Shown here piece by piece: positions 1-6,560 of a DNA stretch of 16,933 nucleotides. How positions within the stretch are numbered: the first letter of the stretch is position 1; each line of letters begins with the position of its first letter. Below the pieces are notes generated by a model. That model did not search any database. It was not told the origin of the DNA and saw only the letters and a program-made list of their open reading frames with translations. Position numbers and translations under genes: made by a program. The DNA comes from Eubacteriaceae bacterium (GTDB lineage Bacteria > Bacillota > Clostridia > Eubacteriales > UBA1433). The stretch covers positions 1 to 16,933 of the forward strand of contig JAAZOI010000046.1 in the NCBI GenBank assembly GCA_012797825.1, written 5' to 3'.

Positions 1-19
1 TTATGCTTTCAAGTAACAT
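1..19 (-). CDS. Start of ABC transporter permease (partial, window edge)
   Basis: Immediately after the ATPase stop codon, the minus strand has an ATG at 19–17 followed by Leu-Leu-Glu-Ser-Ile before the window ends. MacB/YknZ-type FtsX permeases commonly begin this way, just ahead of the first membrane segment. In this operon type the permease follows the adaptor and ATPase, so a permease is the expected gene. Only six codons are visible, so the call rests mainly on position. Confidence 0.5.
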
Positions 20-709
20 CTACTGCTCATCCCCTTCCTGCTCGCTTAAATATCCGTCCAATATTTTAACTACTCTTTTTGCGTGCTTTGCTATGTTGTT
101 ATCGTGAGTAATCATAATTATGGTTCTGCCGTCTTTGTTTATCTCCTCGAAAAGCTCCATTACCTGCGCACCCGTTTTCTGGTCCAGCGCGCCTGTGGGC
201 TCGTCGGCAAGCAGTATTGTGGGTTCCGTAACAAGCGCCCTTGCAATAGCTACGCGCTGCTGCTGTCCGCCCGAAAGCTGGCTCGGAAGATTTTTTATTT
301 TATCGGCAAGACCGATGCGTTCAAGGATTTCCCTCGCGCGTCTTTTTCGTTCGGCGGATGTAAGGCCGGAATAAATGAGAGGCAATTCCACATTTTGCAG
401 CGCGTTCATTCTGGGAAGAAGCTGAAAGTTCTGGAACACAAAGCCTATCTCCTTATTCCTTACTTTAGCGAGTTCGGATTCGTTGAGGTCTTCAATATCG
501 TTGCCTGAAAGTATATATTTTCCGGTTGTGGGCACATCAAGGCAGCCGATTATATTCATCATCGTAGTTTTTCCCGAGCCCGAAGGACCGAGAATGGATA
601 AAAACTCACCCGAATTAATAGTCAGGTTCACGTTATGAAGAACCTCAAGTTCTTCCTGGCCCATATAATAACTTTTACAAATATTTTGCATATTAAGGAT
701 TTCGGGCAT
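20..709 (-). CDS. ABC exporter ATPase, MacB/LolD/YknY type
   Basis: A 229-residue cytoplasmic ATP-binding subunit that would power an exporter or mechanotransmission ABC complex. Visible motifs are Walker A GPSGSGKTT (41–49), Q-loop Gln 93 in FVFQNFQLLP, signature LSGGQQQ (145–151), Walker B ILLADE (165–170) followed by the D-loop PTGALD, and H-loop His 202 in ITHD. The length and the LLPRMNALQNVELPL segment fit the MacB/LolD subfamily that pairs with an FtsX-type permease. The ATG overlaps the stop of the upstream adaptor gene (TAATG), with GGAG five bases upstream, so translation is probably coupled. The substrate cannot be told from sequence; Bacillus YknXYZ and other MacB-like systems handle peptides or toxins. 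The family is very secure, the substrate unknown. Confidence 0.95.
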   Translation of the reverse strand: MPEILNMQNICKSYYMGQEELEVLHNVNLTINSGEFLSILGPSGSGKTTMMNIIGCLDVPTTGKYILSGNDIEDLNESELAKVRNKEIGFVFQNFQLLPRMNALQNVELPLIYSGLTSAERKRRAREILERIGLADKIKNLPSQLSGGQQQRVAIARALVTEPTILLADEPTGALDQKTGAQVMELFEEINKDGRTIIMITHDNNIAKHAKRVVKILDGYLSEQEGDEQ

Positions 710-1593
710 TAGTCTCCACTCCCTCCGGAGGCGTTGTTAGAACGTCTGCCAAAGCCGGTGTTTGTACTCTTTGACGTACTCGGATAATAAACGGTTTCTC
801 CGTTTGCCACGCCGCTTTTTATTTCAACGACAGTGCCGTCATTAATGCCTGTAGTAATTGGGTTGTTGACAATCTTGCCCTTATCGTCTTTTTTAAGCAC
901 ATAAGGGTTATTGTTATCGTCAAACAAAATTGCGGTCATAGGAAGCGTAACTACTCCTTTTGCCTCATCTCCCACAACTTTCACTTCGGCCGACATGCCT
1001 ATTTTTACACTACTGTCTTTAGCAAGGTCTATAACCGCTGTGAAATACGTCACTCCGTTTTGTATCTCTCCCTGCACCGACATGCTTTTTACGGTGCCGG
1101 TAACTTTTTTATCAATAGCGCTTATATTAACTGTTACTTTTTTGCCTGCAGTAAGCACGGTGGTGTCGTACTCATCGACTTTTACGTTAATTTTAAGGTT
1201 ATTATTATCCACAACTTCAAGCAGCGCAGTGCCCGCCATAACCTGCGAATCTTCTTCAACGCTTATATTGGTGACGACTCCGTCTATTTTGGCTTTTATT
1301 CTTTGTCCCATTGTCGTTTTAATCAGGACATCGCCGTCGTCTACTTTATCGCCTTCGGAATAATATATTTCTTTAATCTGCATAGCTCTGTCGGCCATGA
1401 CAGTCTGACGGTTTTTTGTTTCGATATTGCCGGAGAATGTGTAATACGTTGTGATGTCTCCGGTCGCTGCCGTAGCGCTTTCATAGGACGGTTTTTTGGG
1501 ATGCAGTATCATAGACGCGGCGGCTATTACTACAACAGCTACAACGGCTATGGTAATCCATTTCTTTTTCTTCGATTTTTTCTTTACGCTCAT
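709..1593 (-). CDS. HlyD/MacA/YknX-like exporter adaptor protein
   Basis: A 294-residue membrane-anchored adaptor of the RND/MacA family, first gene of the exporter operon. A lysine-rich N-terminus (residues 4–11) precedes one membrane segment (about 12–30), placing the rest outside the cell. A lipoyl-like half motif (GDKVDDGDVLIK, 81–92) is followed almost at once by the second half (AKIDGVVTNISVEEDSQVMAGTALLEVVD, about 101–129), then a beta-barrel domain and the membrane-proximal region ending near residue 270. The tail is Ser/Gly/Asn-rich. The long coiled-coil hairpin that normally lies between the lipoyl halves is missing, as may be expected in a Gram-positive cell with no outer-membrane channel. 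GGAGG lies six bases before the ATG. The stop overlaps the ATPase start. The family is clear; the cargo is unknown. Confidence 0.92.
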   Translation of the reverse strand: MSVKKKSKKKKWITIAVVAVVVIAAASMILHPKKPSYESATAATGDITTYYTFSGNIETKNRQTVMADRAMQIKEIYYSEGDKVDDGDVLIKTTMGQRIKAKIDGVVTNISVEEDSQVMAGTALLEVVDNNNLKINVKVDEYDTTVLTAGKKVTVNISAIDKKVTGTVKSMSVQGEIQNGVTYFTAVIDLAKDSSVKIGMSAEVKVVGDEAKGVVTLPMTAILFDDNNNPYVLKKDDKGKIVNNPITTGINDGTVVEIKSGVANGETVYYPSTSKSTNTGFGRRSNNASGGSGD

Positions 1594-1618
1594 TTAGTAC
1601 CTCCGATAAATCTGCAAG

Positions 1619-1640
1619 CACATAATATAATAGTTATGTG
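1619..1640. promoter_or_regulatory. 22-bp palindrome in exporter leader (possible operator)
   Basis: A perfect 7-bp inverted repeat, CACATAA–8 nt–TTATGTG. It lies between the adaptor ribosome binding site and the proposed promoter. Size, symmetry and place suit a dimeric repressor site (MarR-, TetR- or GntR-like), and many such exporters are repressor-controlled. It could also form a weak RNA hairpin. No regulator gene is visible nearby. Confidence 0.4.
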
Positions 1641-1653
1641 AACAAAACGTGAA

Positions 1654-1681
1654 ATTATTTACTATCTAAATTGTTTATCAA
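1654..1681 (-). promoter_or_regulatory. Candidate sigma-A promoter of exporter operon
   Basis: Read on the minus strand: TTGATA (−35, complement of 1676–1681), 16-base spacer, AATAAT (−10, complement of 1654–1659). Each hexamer matches the consensus at five of six positions. Transcription would begin near 1647, giving a leader of about 54 bases containing the palindrome. The region is AT-rich, so chance matches are possible. Confidence 0.4.
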
Positions 1682-1730
1682 AATTATTATAGTTGAAGAT
1701 TAAAATATAGCAACATTTATTTGATTTAGG

Positions 1731-1862
1731 GTGCACATTGAGAAGTTTGATTTATCGGTATATGGATATGAATGGGATGATGAGGGCGCGCCGAGGTTTC
1801 AGCTTGCGCCGATGGGATACAGGGGCTATATTAAGACAAGAGCAGTGAAGGCGATTAAATAA
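1731..1862 (+). pseudogene. C-terminal gene remnant (43 codons) beside the defence island
   Basis: An open frame from a GTG at 1731 to TAA at 1860–1862 encodes 43 residues including FDLSVYGYEWDDEGAPRF and LAPMGYRGYIKT. Its codons are GC-rich (runs such as GGGCGCGCCGAGG), like the flanking genes and unlike the AT-rich operon that follows. An in-frame TGA lies two codons upstream of the GTG, there is no ribosome binding site, and a strong terminator follows 30 bases after the stop. This looks like the 3' end of a native gene whose front part was lost, perhaps when the island arrived. I do not recognise the parent family. It could instead be an intact small gene, which I think less likely. Confidence 0.45.
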
Positions 1863-1891
1863 TATAAAATAAAACTAAATATTACTTTTTT

Positions 1892-1922
1892 AATAGCTAA
1901 ACGATAAGTTTAGCTATTTTTT
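1892..1922 (+). terminator. Rho-independent terminator after the remnant
   Basis: A perfect 11-bp stem (AATAGCTAAAC / GTTTAGCTATT) with a five-base loop (GATAA), ending in a run of six T. On the minus strand the hairpin would be followed by A residues, so it acts on plus-strand transcripts only. It would end the remnant's transcript and insulates the CBASS operon from upstream readthrough. Confidence 0.85.
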
Positions 1923-1955
1923 GAATTTCATTAAGTTATTTAAATAATAATATAG

Positions 1956-2006
1956 TATAATATTATAAATATTATTTTTAACTTTTTATTTTTATCAAAT
2001 GGTGAT
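1956..2006 (+). promoter_or_regulatory. Probable promoter and Shine-Dalgarno region of the CBASS operon
   Basis: A perfect TATAAT at 1956–1961 lies between the upstream terminator and the first CBASS gene. The −35 is poor (TTAAGT at 1931–1936 with a long 19-base spacer is the best I see). The leader ends with GGTGAT (2001–2006), which pairs with the anti-Shine-Dalgarno tail and sits three bases before the ATG at 2010. The four genes that follow have no other obvious promoter. Confidence 0.45.
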
Positions 2007-2009
2007 TAT

Positions 2010-2558
2010 ATGAAGGCTATTATTTTACTAAGTGGCGGAATTGATTCAATGTCATGTATAAATTTTTATAAGGACTTGGGATATAAAATCAAAACTATAT
2101 TTTATGATTATGGACAACCTGCTGCTAAATATGAAGCTTTAAGTGCATTTAATATTTCAAAATATTTTTCTGTTCCTTTTGAGTATATTAAGATGGCAGA
2201 TATAGATATTCAAAATGATGGAGAAATCGTTGGTAGAAATGCATTATTAATTATTCAGACATTGTCTAAATGTAAAATAGATAATTATAAGATAATATTG
2301 GGTATTCATAATGGCACTAATTATGCTGATTGTTCATTAAAATTTATTAATAAAATTAATGATATCATGGATTTATATACATATGGTCAAACCATATGTG
2401 AATCACCATTTATTAATTGGTTTAAAGAAGATATTATTGAATATGCAAAAAGCAAAAATTTACCTATTTATTTAACATATAGTTGTGAAAATGGCACAAA
2501 CCCTCCATGTGGAAAATGCTTATCTTGTTTAAGTAGAAAGGAATTATTAAATGAGTAA
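2010..2558 (+). CDS. cap9: Cap9-like QueC-family ATP-dependent ligase of type IV CBASS
   Basis: A 182-residue PP-loop protein of the QueC family, shorter than the usual 220–230 residues. Visible features are the ATP-pyrophosphatase loop SGGIDS (8–13), YDYGQ (32–36), VGRNALL (74–80, QueC has a similar RN motif), LGIHNGTNYADC (97–108), and a C-terminal zinc site with Cys 159, 167, 170 and 173 (the last three in PCGKCLSC). All QueC landmarks are present, so it should adenylate a 7-deazaguanine carboxylate. True QueC adds ammonia to make preQ0. In type IV CBASS the QueC-like protein is reported, as I recall, to join the deazaguanine to the N-terminal amine of the CD-NTase instead. That role is inferred here from the neighbours: no other queuosine genes are present, and its last 8 bases overlap the TGT-like gene. 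Confidence 0.85.
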   Translation: MKAIILLSGGIDSMSCINFYKDLGYKIKTIFYDYGQPAAKYEALSAFNISKYFSVPFEYIKMADIDIQNDGEIVGRNALLIIQTLSKCKIDNYKIILGIHNGTNYADCSLKFINKINDIMDLYTYGQTICESPFINWFKEDIIEYAKSKNLPIYLTYSCENGTNPPCGKCLSCLSRKELLNE

Positions 2559-3528
2559 TTATCAAATACCAAAACTAATTCCCGCTTTTTCTAGTAAAGG
2601 CAATGTCTTTCTTAATTTTAATGACAAAATTATTTCTGATAATTATATACTAATAAATAAACTTGAAAAATATCTTTTTAATACATATTTAATTAGTGCC
2701 TATGATATTTATTATGGCTTTATGCCTGATAATTTAATGGATTTTCCACTAGCAAATACTATTATGATTGATAGTGGTGGTTATGAAATATTAAATTCAT
2801 ATGATATTTGCGAAAATTATAAATATAATTACAAAATATATCCTTGGGATGAAAATAAAATGTTAGAAATTTATAAGAAAATATATAATAATGAGATATC
2901 TCAATTTTCTCAGTTAATATTTTCTACTTATGATATAAATACTAATCTAACAGAACAAATAAGTAAAGCATGTATATTAAAGCAAATGTTTCCAAATTCA
3001 ATTATTGATTTTTTAATAAAGCTACCAAATAATATATATTCTTTATCTGATTTTATTATAAATTCTATATCTGAACCTTTAAATTTTAGATTAATTGGAT
3101 TTACGGAAAAAGAATTAGGTCTTACACTTAGAGAGAAATTACTTACATTAATAAAAATAAAAAATTATTTTGAACAAATGAACTGGATCGTAGATATTCA
3201 CATATTTGGCGGACTAGAACCAAACATACTTATTCTTTATTTTTTGGCGGGTGCAACTGTGTTTGATGGACTTTCATGGCAAAAAGTTCGCTATTCCGAA
3301 AATAGTACGCTTCATAATCCTAAATATTATATGATCAATCAATCGGAAATTGATAATAAATTTTGGATGTTAGTAGACAATTTAAATCAATTAGAGCTTA
3401 TTGAAAATAAACTTGAAAAATATTTAAAAAATAATGATATGAAAAATACCAGAAACAAATTAATGAATATATTAAAAAATGAAAATTTATTTATTGAACA
3501 AATACTTGAACAAATGGGAGGTTTATAA
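2551..3528 (+). CDS. cap10: Cap10-like tRNA-guanine transglycosylase-family protein of type IV CBASS
   Basis: A 325-residue protein with remote but recognisable TGT signatures: DSGGYEI (74–80; TGT has DSGGFQ with a catalytic Asp), IHIFGGLEP (217–224; TGT glycine-rich base-binding loop), and GATVFDGLSWQKVRY (234–248; the TGT segment whose FD holds the nucleophilic Asp, here Asp 239). The classical zinc site Cys-x-Cys-x2-Cys is absent; the protein has only two cysteines (87 and 141), so it is not a housekeeping TGT. The C-terminal third is rich in Asn, Lys and Leu and probably helical. It starts inside the end of the QueC-like gene with AAAGGA nine bases upstream. In type IV CBASS this protein binds the CD-NTase and takes part in deazaguanine conjugation (recalled literature). 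Its exact chemistry here is inferred. Confidence 0.78.
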   Translation: MSNYQIPKLIPAFSSKGNVFLNFNDKIISDNYILINKLEKYLFNTYLISAYDIYYGFMPDNLMDFPLANTIMIDSGGYEILNSYDICENYKYNYKIYPWDENKMLEIYKKIYNNEISQFSQLIFSTYDINTNLTEQISKACILKQMFPNSIIDFLIKLPNNIYSLSDFIINSISEPLNFRLIGFTEKELGLTLREKLLTLIKIKNYFEQMNWIVDIHIFGGLEPNILILYFLAGATVFDGLSWQKVRYSENSTLHNPKYYMINQSEIDNKFWMLVDNLNQLELIENKLEKYLKNNDMKNTRNKLMNILKNENLFIEQILEQMGGL

Positions 3529-3531
3529 ATA

Positions 3532-4449
3532 ATGGGTAATGGTAATAGAGATTTTAACTATAATGATTACGATGCTGTTAATATCAACACAAGAATAAGA
3601 AATAGTAATGACAGTGTTAAAGCATCGCAAATTGATATGGATATTAATAGCTTTTTAGAATCAGTATTAAAAAATTATAATTCAAGGGATGTTGAAGCAA
3701 TAAGAAAACATCTTGATGAAATTGAAAATGTCCTAAGCAATAATATTAATGAACTCGAAAAAATTTTATACGGTGGTTCTGTATCAAAAAACACATATAT
3801 TGAAGGTTTAAGTGATATTGACGCTTTAGTAATATTGGATTCTGATATAGAAGGATTAATATCACCATCAGATTTACAAGATATTTTTTATAAATTGTTA
3901 GTGAACAGATTTCCAAAATCAGAAATAAAAAAAGGGGCTTTAGCTGTTACAATAAAATTTGATGATTATGAAGTACAATTGTTGCCAGCACTAAAAAAGA
4001 ATGATAAACTAATTATAGCAGCTTCAAATAAGGACGGCTGGTCAAATCCAATTAATAGTAAATTATTTACTAATGCTTTAACTAGTATTAATAAGAGTAA
4101 TAATAACAAAGTAATTCCAGTAATTAAACTTACAAAAAGCTTATTAAATAATTTACCAGAAAAATTTCAATTGTCTGGTTATCATATAGAATCTTTAGCA
4201 GTAGAAGCTTTTAAAAACTACTCTGGAAAGGTTACACTATATGATATGACAAAGCATCTATTAACAACAATAGAAACCAGAGTACTTACTCCAATGATTG
4301 ATAAAACTGGTCAATCAGGTATAATAGATAGCTATTTAGGAGCGTATCGGAGTAATATCCGTCAGCAGACGTCTAGACATATTAAATCAATTAATGGAAG
4401 ATTTTCGAACTCAAGTTCTGTAGATATTTTTAAGACTTTTTTTGATTAA
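3532..4449 (+). CDS. CBASS cGAS/DncV-like nucleotidyltransferase (CD-NTase)
   Basis: A 305-residue signalling cyclase of the polymerase-beta nucleotidyltransferase fold. On phage infection it would convert NTPs to a cyclic di- or trinucleotide. The core is GGSVSKNTYIEGLSDIDALV: the GGS motif at 81–83 and the metal-binding pair Asp 95/Asp 97. The third-acid strand reads YEVQLLPAL (146–154), with Gln 149 where many family members have Asp; Glu 147 is the nearest acid. The C-terminal helical domain includes DSYLGAYRSNIRQQTSRHI (266–284). The N-terminus is Met-Gly-Asn-Gly-Asn, so Met removal would expose Gly, a plausible site for deazaguanine attachment by the two upstream proteins. A strong GGGAGG at 3516–3521 supports the ATG. 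The gene follows cap10 by three bases. The product nucleotide and clade cannot be read from sequence by eye. Confidence 0.9.
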   Translation: MGNGNRDFNYNDYDAVNINTRIRNSNDSVKASQIDMDINSFLESVLKNYNSRDVEAIRKHLDEIENVLSNNINELEKILYGGSVSKNTYIEGLSDIDALVILDSDIEGLISPSDLQDIFYKLLVNRFPKSEIKKGALAVTIKFDDYEVQLLPALKKNDKLIIAASNKDGWSNPINSKLFTNALTSINKSNNNKVIPVIKLTKSLLNNLPEKFQLSGYHIESLAVEAFKNYSGKVTLYDMTKHLLTTIETRVLTPMIDKTGQSGIIDSYLGAYRSNIRQQTSRHIKSINGRFSNSSSVDIFKTFFD

Positions 4450-4467
4450 ATTATTGGCGGTTTTAAA

Positions 4468-5034
4468 ATGAGTTTATTATTAGATTTTGCAAATACTAAA
4501 AAAAATATATTTGATATGTTAGCTTCTATGCATTTTAAGTTAAGTGATAATTATAATAAATGGAATATATTTTTTGATTGCATTGAAATATTAATTGCAG
4601 TTTTATTATGCGGAACTACTTTCCTTGATATTTCAAAAATATTTATTTTTAATAACTTAAATTTACGTATAATTATTAGTTTTATATCCATTCTTCTTTT
4701 TGCATTTACTTTAATAAAACAAAGACTTGATTTTAAAAGAAGATCAGAATATCATAAAATTGCTGGTAAATTATATGTAAATGCAAAAAATGATTTATCT
4801 CAAAATATGAATATTTGGAGAAATTCTAATACTGAAGATACAAATATTATGGAGTATATAAATAATACATACAAAAATTTAAATGAGTTAATTCAAATAC
4901 CTGAAAGCAAATTTCATAAATTAAAACATTATCATCAATATAAAGTAGAGTTTAGCAAATTCCTTGACAATAATAAAACAAAACCATGGTTATTATGTAA
5001 AATATTATTCTTTTTTAATATTAAGTTTAAATAA
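4468..5034 (+). CDS. SLATT-domain two-TM membrane effector of CBASS
   Basis: A 188-residue protein with two hydrophobic segments (about 34–52 and 67–85) separated by a short loop. The second is followed by basic KQRLDFKRRSEYHKIAGKLY (84–103). The pattern of two TM helices, then a charged helix with xxYHKIAxKLY, then an all-helical tail, is typical of SLATT (SMODS- and SLOG-associating two-TM) proteins. SLATT proteins are proposed to form pores or disrupt the inner membrane when a CD-NTase second messenger binds, causing abortive infection. It is the last gene, 18 bases after the cyclase, with GGCGG seven bases before the ATG. It ends just before the convergent antiporter gene. Being next to a CD-NTase strengthens the call. 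The ligand and the pore activity are inferred. Confidence 0.82.
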   Translation: MSLLLDFANTKKNIFDMLASMHFKLSDNYNKWNIFFDCIEILIAVLLCGTTFLDISKIFIFNNLNLRIIISFISILLFAFTLIKQRLDFKRRSEYHKIAGKLYVNAKNDLSQNMNIWRNSNTEDTNIMEYINNTYKNLNELIQIPESKFHKLKHYHQYKVEFSKFLDNNKTKPWLLCKILFFFNIKFK

Positions 5035-5064
5035 TAAAATATTTTGAATTTAGTACAATATTAT

Positions 5065-6492
5065 TCATATTATTATCCCCACCACCCCAAACAACACCGC
5101 TGATATCCCAACTGCAACTAAACTGTACGGCAGCTGGGATTTTACATGCTCCATTACAGGAATTTCCGCAATAGTTGAGCTCAGCACAGCCGTCTCACCC
5201 AAAGGCGAGGCGTTATCCCCAAGCGAGCCTCCCGCAAGCACCGCGCCTATAACAAGCGGCAGGCTTAAATTCGCGCTTACCGCAAGCGGTATCGCTATCG
5301 GCATTATAAGCGCCCATGTGCCCCACGCGGAGCCCATAAAGTACGACGCGGCGCACCCTATTAAAAACAGCGCGGCGGGTATAAGCGATAATGGGATGTT
5401 TTTGCCTACAAGCGACGTTATATAATCCGTAAATCCAAGCTCGGACACAATGGAGGATAAGCACCAGCTGAGTATAAGTATCAGTATCGGCGGTATCATC
5501 TCATTGCCGCCGTTTAAAAAATGCGTTTCAATTTCCATAAGCGGTATTTTCTGAAACAAATAGAATATAGATGTTACTACAAGCGTAAGCGCGCTTGCTA
5601 TGAGAATGGACTTTTCAAACTCTGCGTTCATTATCGCGTTAAAAAATCCGCCTCCGCTTGCTTTTCCCGTATACCAGAAAAAGAAAAAAGTCGATATTAT
5701 AAGAAATATTAAAGGCAGTATCAAGTTAAGCGGTCTGGGCGGAGCTTTCTGCTCAAATTCGCACTGCTCGTGCGCTTCATCGCTTTGGTGCTCGCTGTAC
5801 GCGCTGTATCTTTTGCTTATTTTTGCTGTTACTTTCTTCTTAAACCCGAAGTTAAATACAGTAAACGCAATGCTGAACAAAACCATAATAATCGCATAAA
5901 AGTTAAATGGTATGCTTTTTATATACAGACTGTACGCGGAAGCGTCTACACCCGCTTTGCTTAAAGACGACGTTATGACGCCTATGATATAGCCCACATA
6001 CGTTGTACCGAAAGGTATTAAGATTATCAAAAGACATGAGGTGACATTTAAAACGCTCGCGAATTTGTATTTATTGCCGCCTGTTTTATCAATTAACGCT
6101 TTTCCTACAGTGCCCGATGAAATGCTGTGAAAGCAGCAGTCTATAAAAGTAAAAACAGTCACAAGCCACACCGCGCCAAGCGCGCCTTTTTCAGATTTTA
6201 CATATTTATCGGCAATTTTGCTGAGCCCTTTAATGCCGCCCGATACTTTCATAATTTCCGCGAAAGCGCCGAATATGAATAAAAATATAATAATGTATAT
6301 GCTGTCTTCTGATGCCGTTGACTTTACGAGATGCTCGACAGACAGCGTAAGGCCGTTTATTATGTTTCCTCTCGCAAGAAGTATGCCTCCCGCGATAATG
6401 CCCGCAATTAATGACGTTATTACTCTTTTGCTGAGCGCGGCAAGCAGTATAACAATAATGGGAATGAAAATTGAAATAAACGCGTAATTCAT
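5065..6492 (-). CDS. nhaC: NhaC-family Na+/H+ antiporter
   Basis: A 475-residue polytopic membrane protein of the Na+/H+ antiporter family PF03553 (COG1757), exchanging cytoplasmic Na+ (or an organic cation) for protons. Diagnostic stretches are FIDCCFHSISSGTVGKALID (116–135), MGSAWGTWALIMPIAIPLA (386–404) and GSLGDNASPLGETAVLSS (422–439), conserved polar or charged segments within transmembrane regions. A hydrophilic loop of about 35 residues (217–252) is rich in His and Glu. Some family members carry amino acids such as tyrosine or malate/lactate pairs, so the substrate is open. No clear ribosome binding site precedes the ATG, and no better start is visible because in-frame stops lie close upstream. 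It converges on the CBASS operon with only 30 bases between the stops. Confidence 0.9.
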   Translation of the reverse strand: MNYAFISIFIPIIVILLAALSKRVITSLIAGIIAGGILLARGNIINGLTLSVEHLVKSTASEDSIYIIIFLFIFGAFAEIMKVSGGIKGLSKIADKYVKSEKGALGAVWLVTVFTFIDCCFHSISSGTVGKALIDKTGGNKYKFASVLNVTSCLLIILIPFGTTYVGYIIGVITSSLSKAGVDASAYSLYIKSIPFNFYAIIMVLFSIAFTVFNFGFKKKVTAKISKRYSAYSEHQSDEAHEQCEFEQKAPPRPLNLILPLIFLIISTFFFFWYTGKASGGGFFNAIMNAEFEKSILIASALTLVVTSIFYLFQKIPLMEIETHFLNGGNEMIPPILILILSWCLSSIVSELGFTDYITSLVGKNIPLSLIPAALFLIGCAASYFMGSAWGTWALIMPIAIPLAVSANLSLPLVIGAVLAGGSLGDNASPLGETAVLSSTIAEIPVMEHVKSQLPYSLVAVGISAVLFGVVGIII

Positions 6493-6535
6493 ACAATTAG
6501 TATTGCATTCAAAATGATAATTATTACCAGCGGAT

Positions 6536-6560
6536 AAAAAAACAGCCTGTAAAAGCTGCT
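6536..6560 (-). terminator. Rho-independent terminator of dgkA
   Basis: On the minus strand, AGCAGC–8-base loop–GCTGTT pairs over six positions (one G–T wobble) and is followed by seven T. The left arm overlaps the dgkA stop codon (6559–6561). It separates dgkA from the downstream antiporter gene. Confidence 0.75.

Noticed and set aside
911..1641. Plus-strand open frames opposite the adaptor gene
   Set aside because: They lack ribosome sites and family resemblance, and they mirror the strongly supported minus-strand gene.
2010..3528. QueC- and TGT-like genes read as housekeeping queuosine biosynthesis
   Set aside because: The TGT-like protein lacks the zinc-binding cysteines, the QueC-like protein is short, no queD/queE/queA lies nearby, and both are joined to a CD-NTase and a SLATT gene in one AT-rich operon.
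5035..5064. Bidirectional terminator between the SLATT gene and nhaC
   Set aside because: Only an AT-only imperfect repeat (AATAATA … TATTATT) with a long loop is present, too weak to call.
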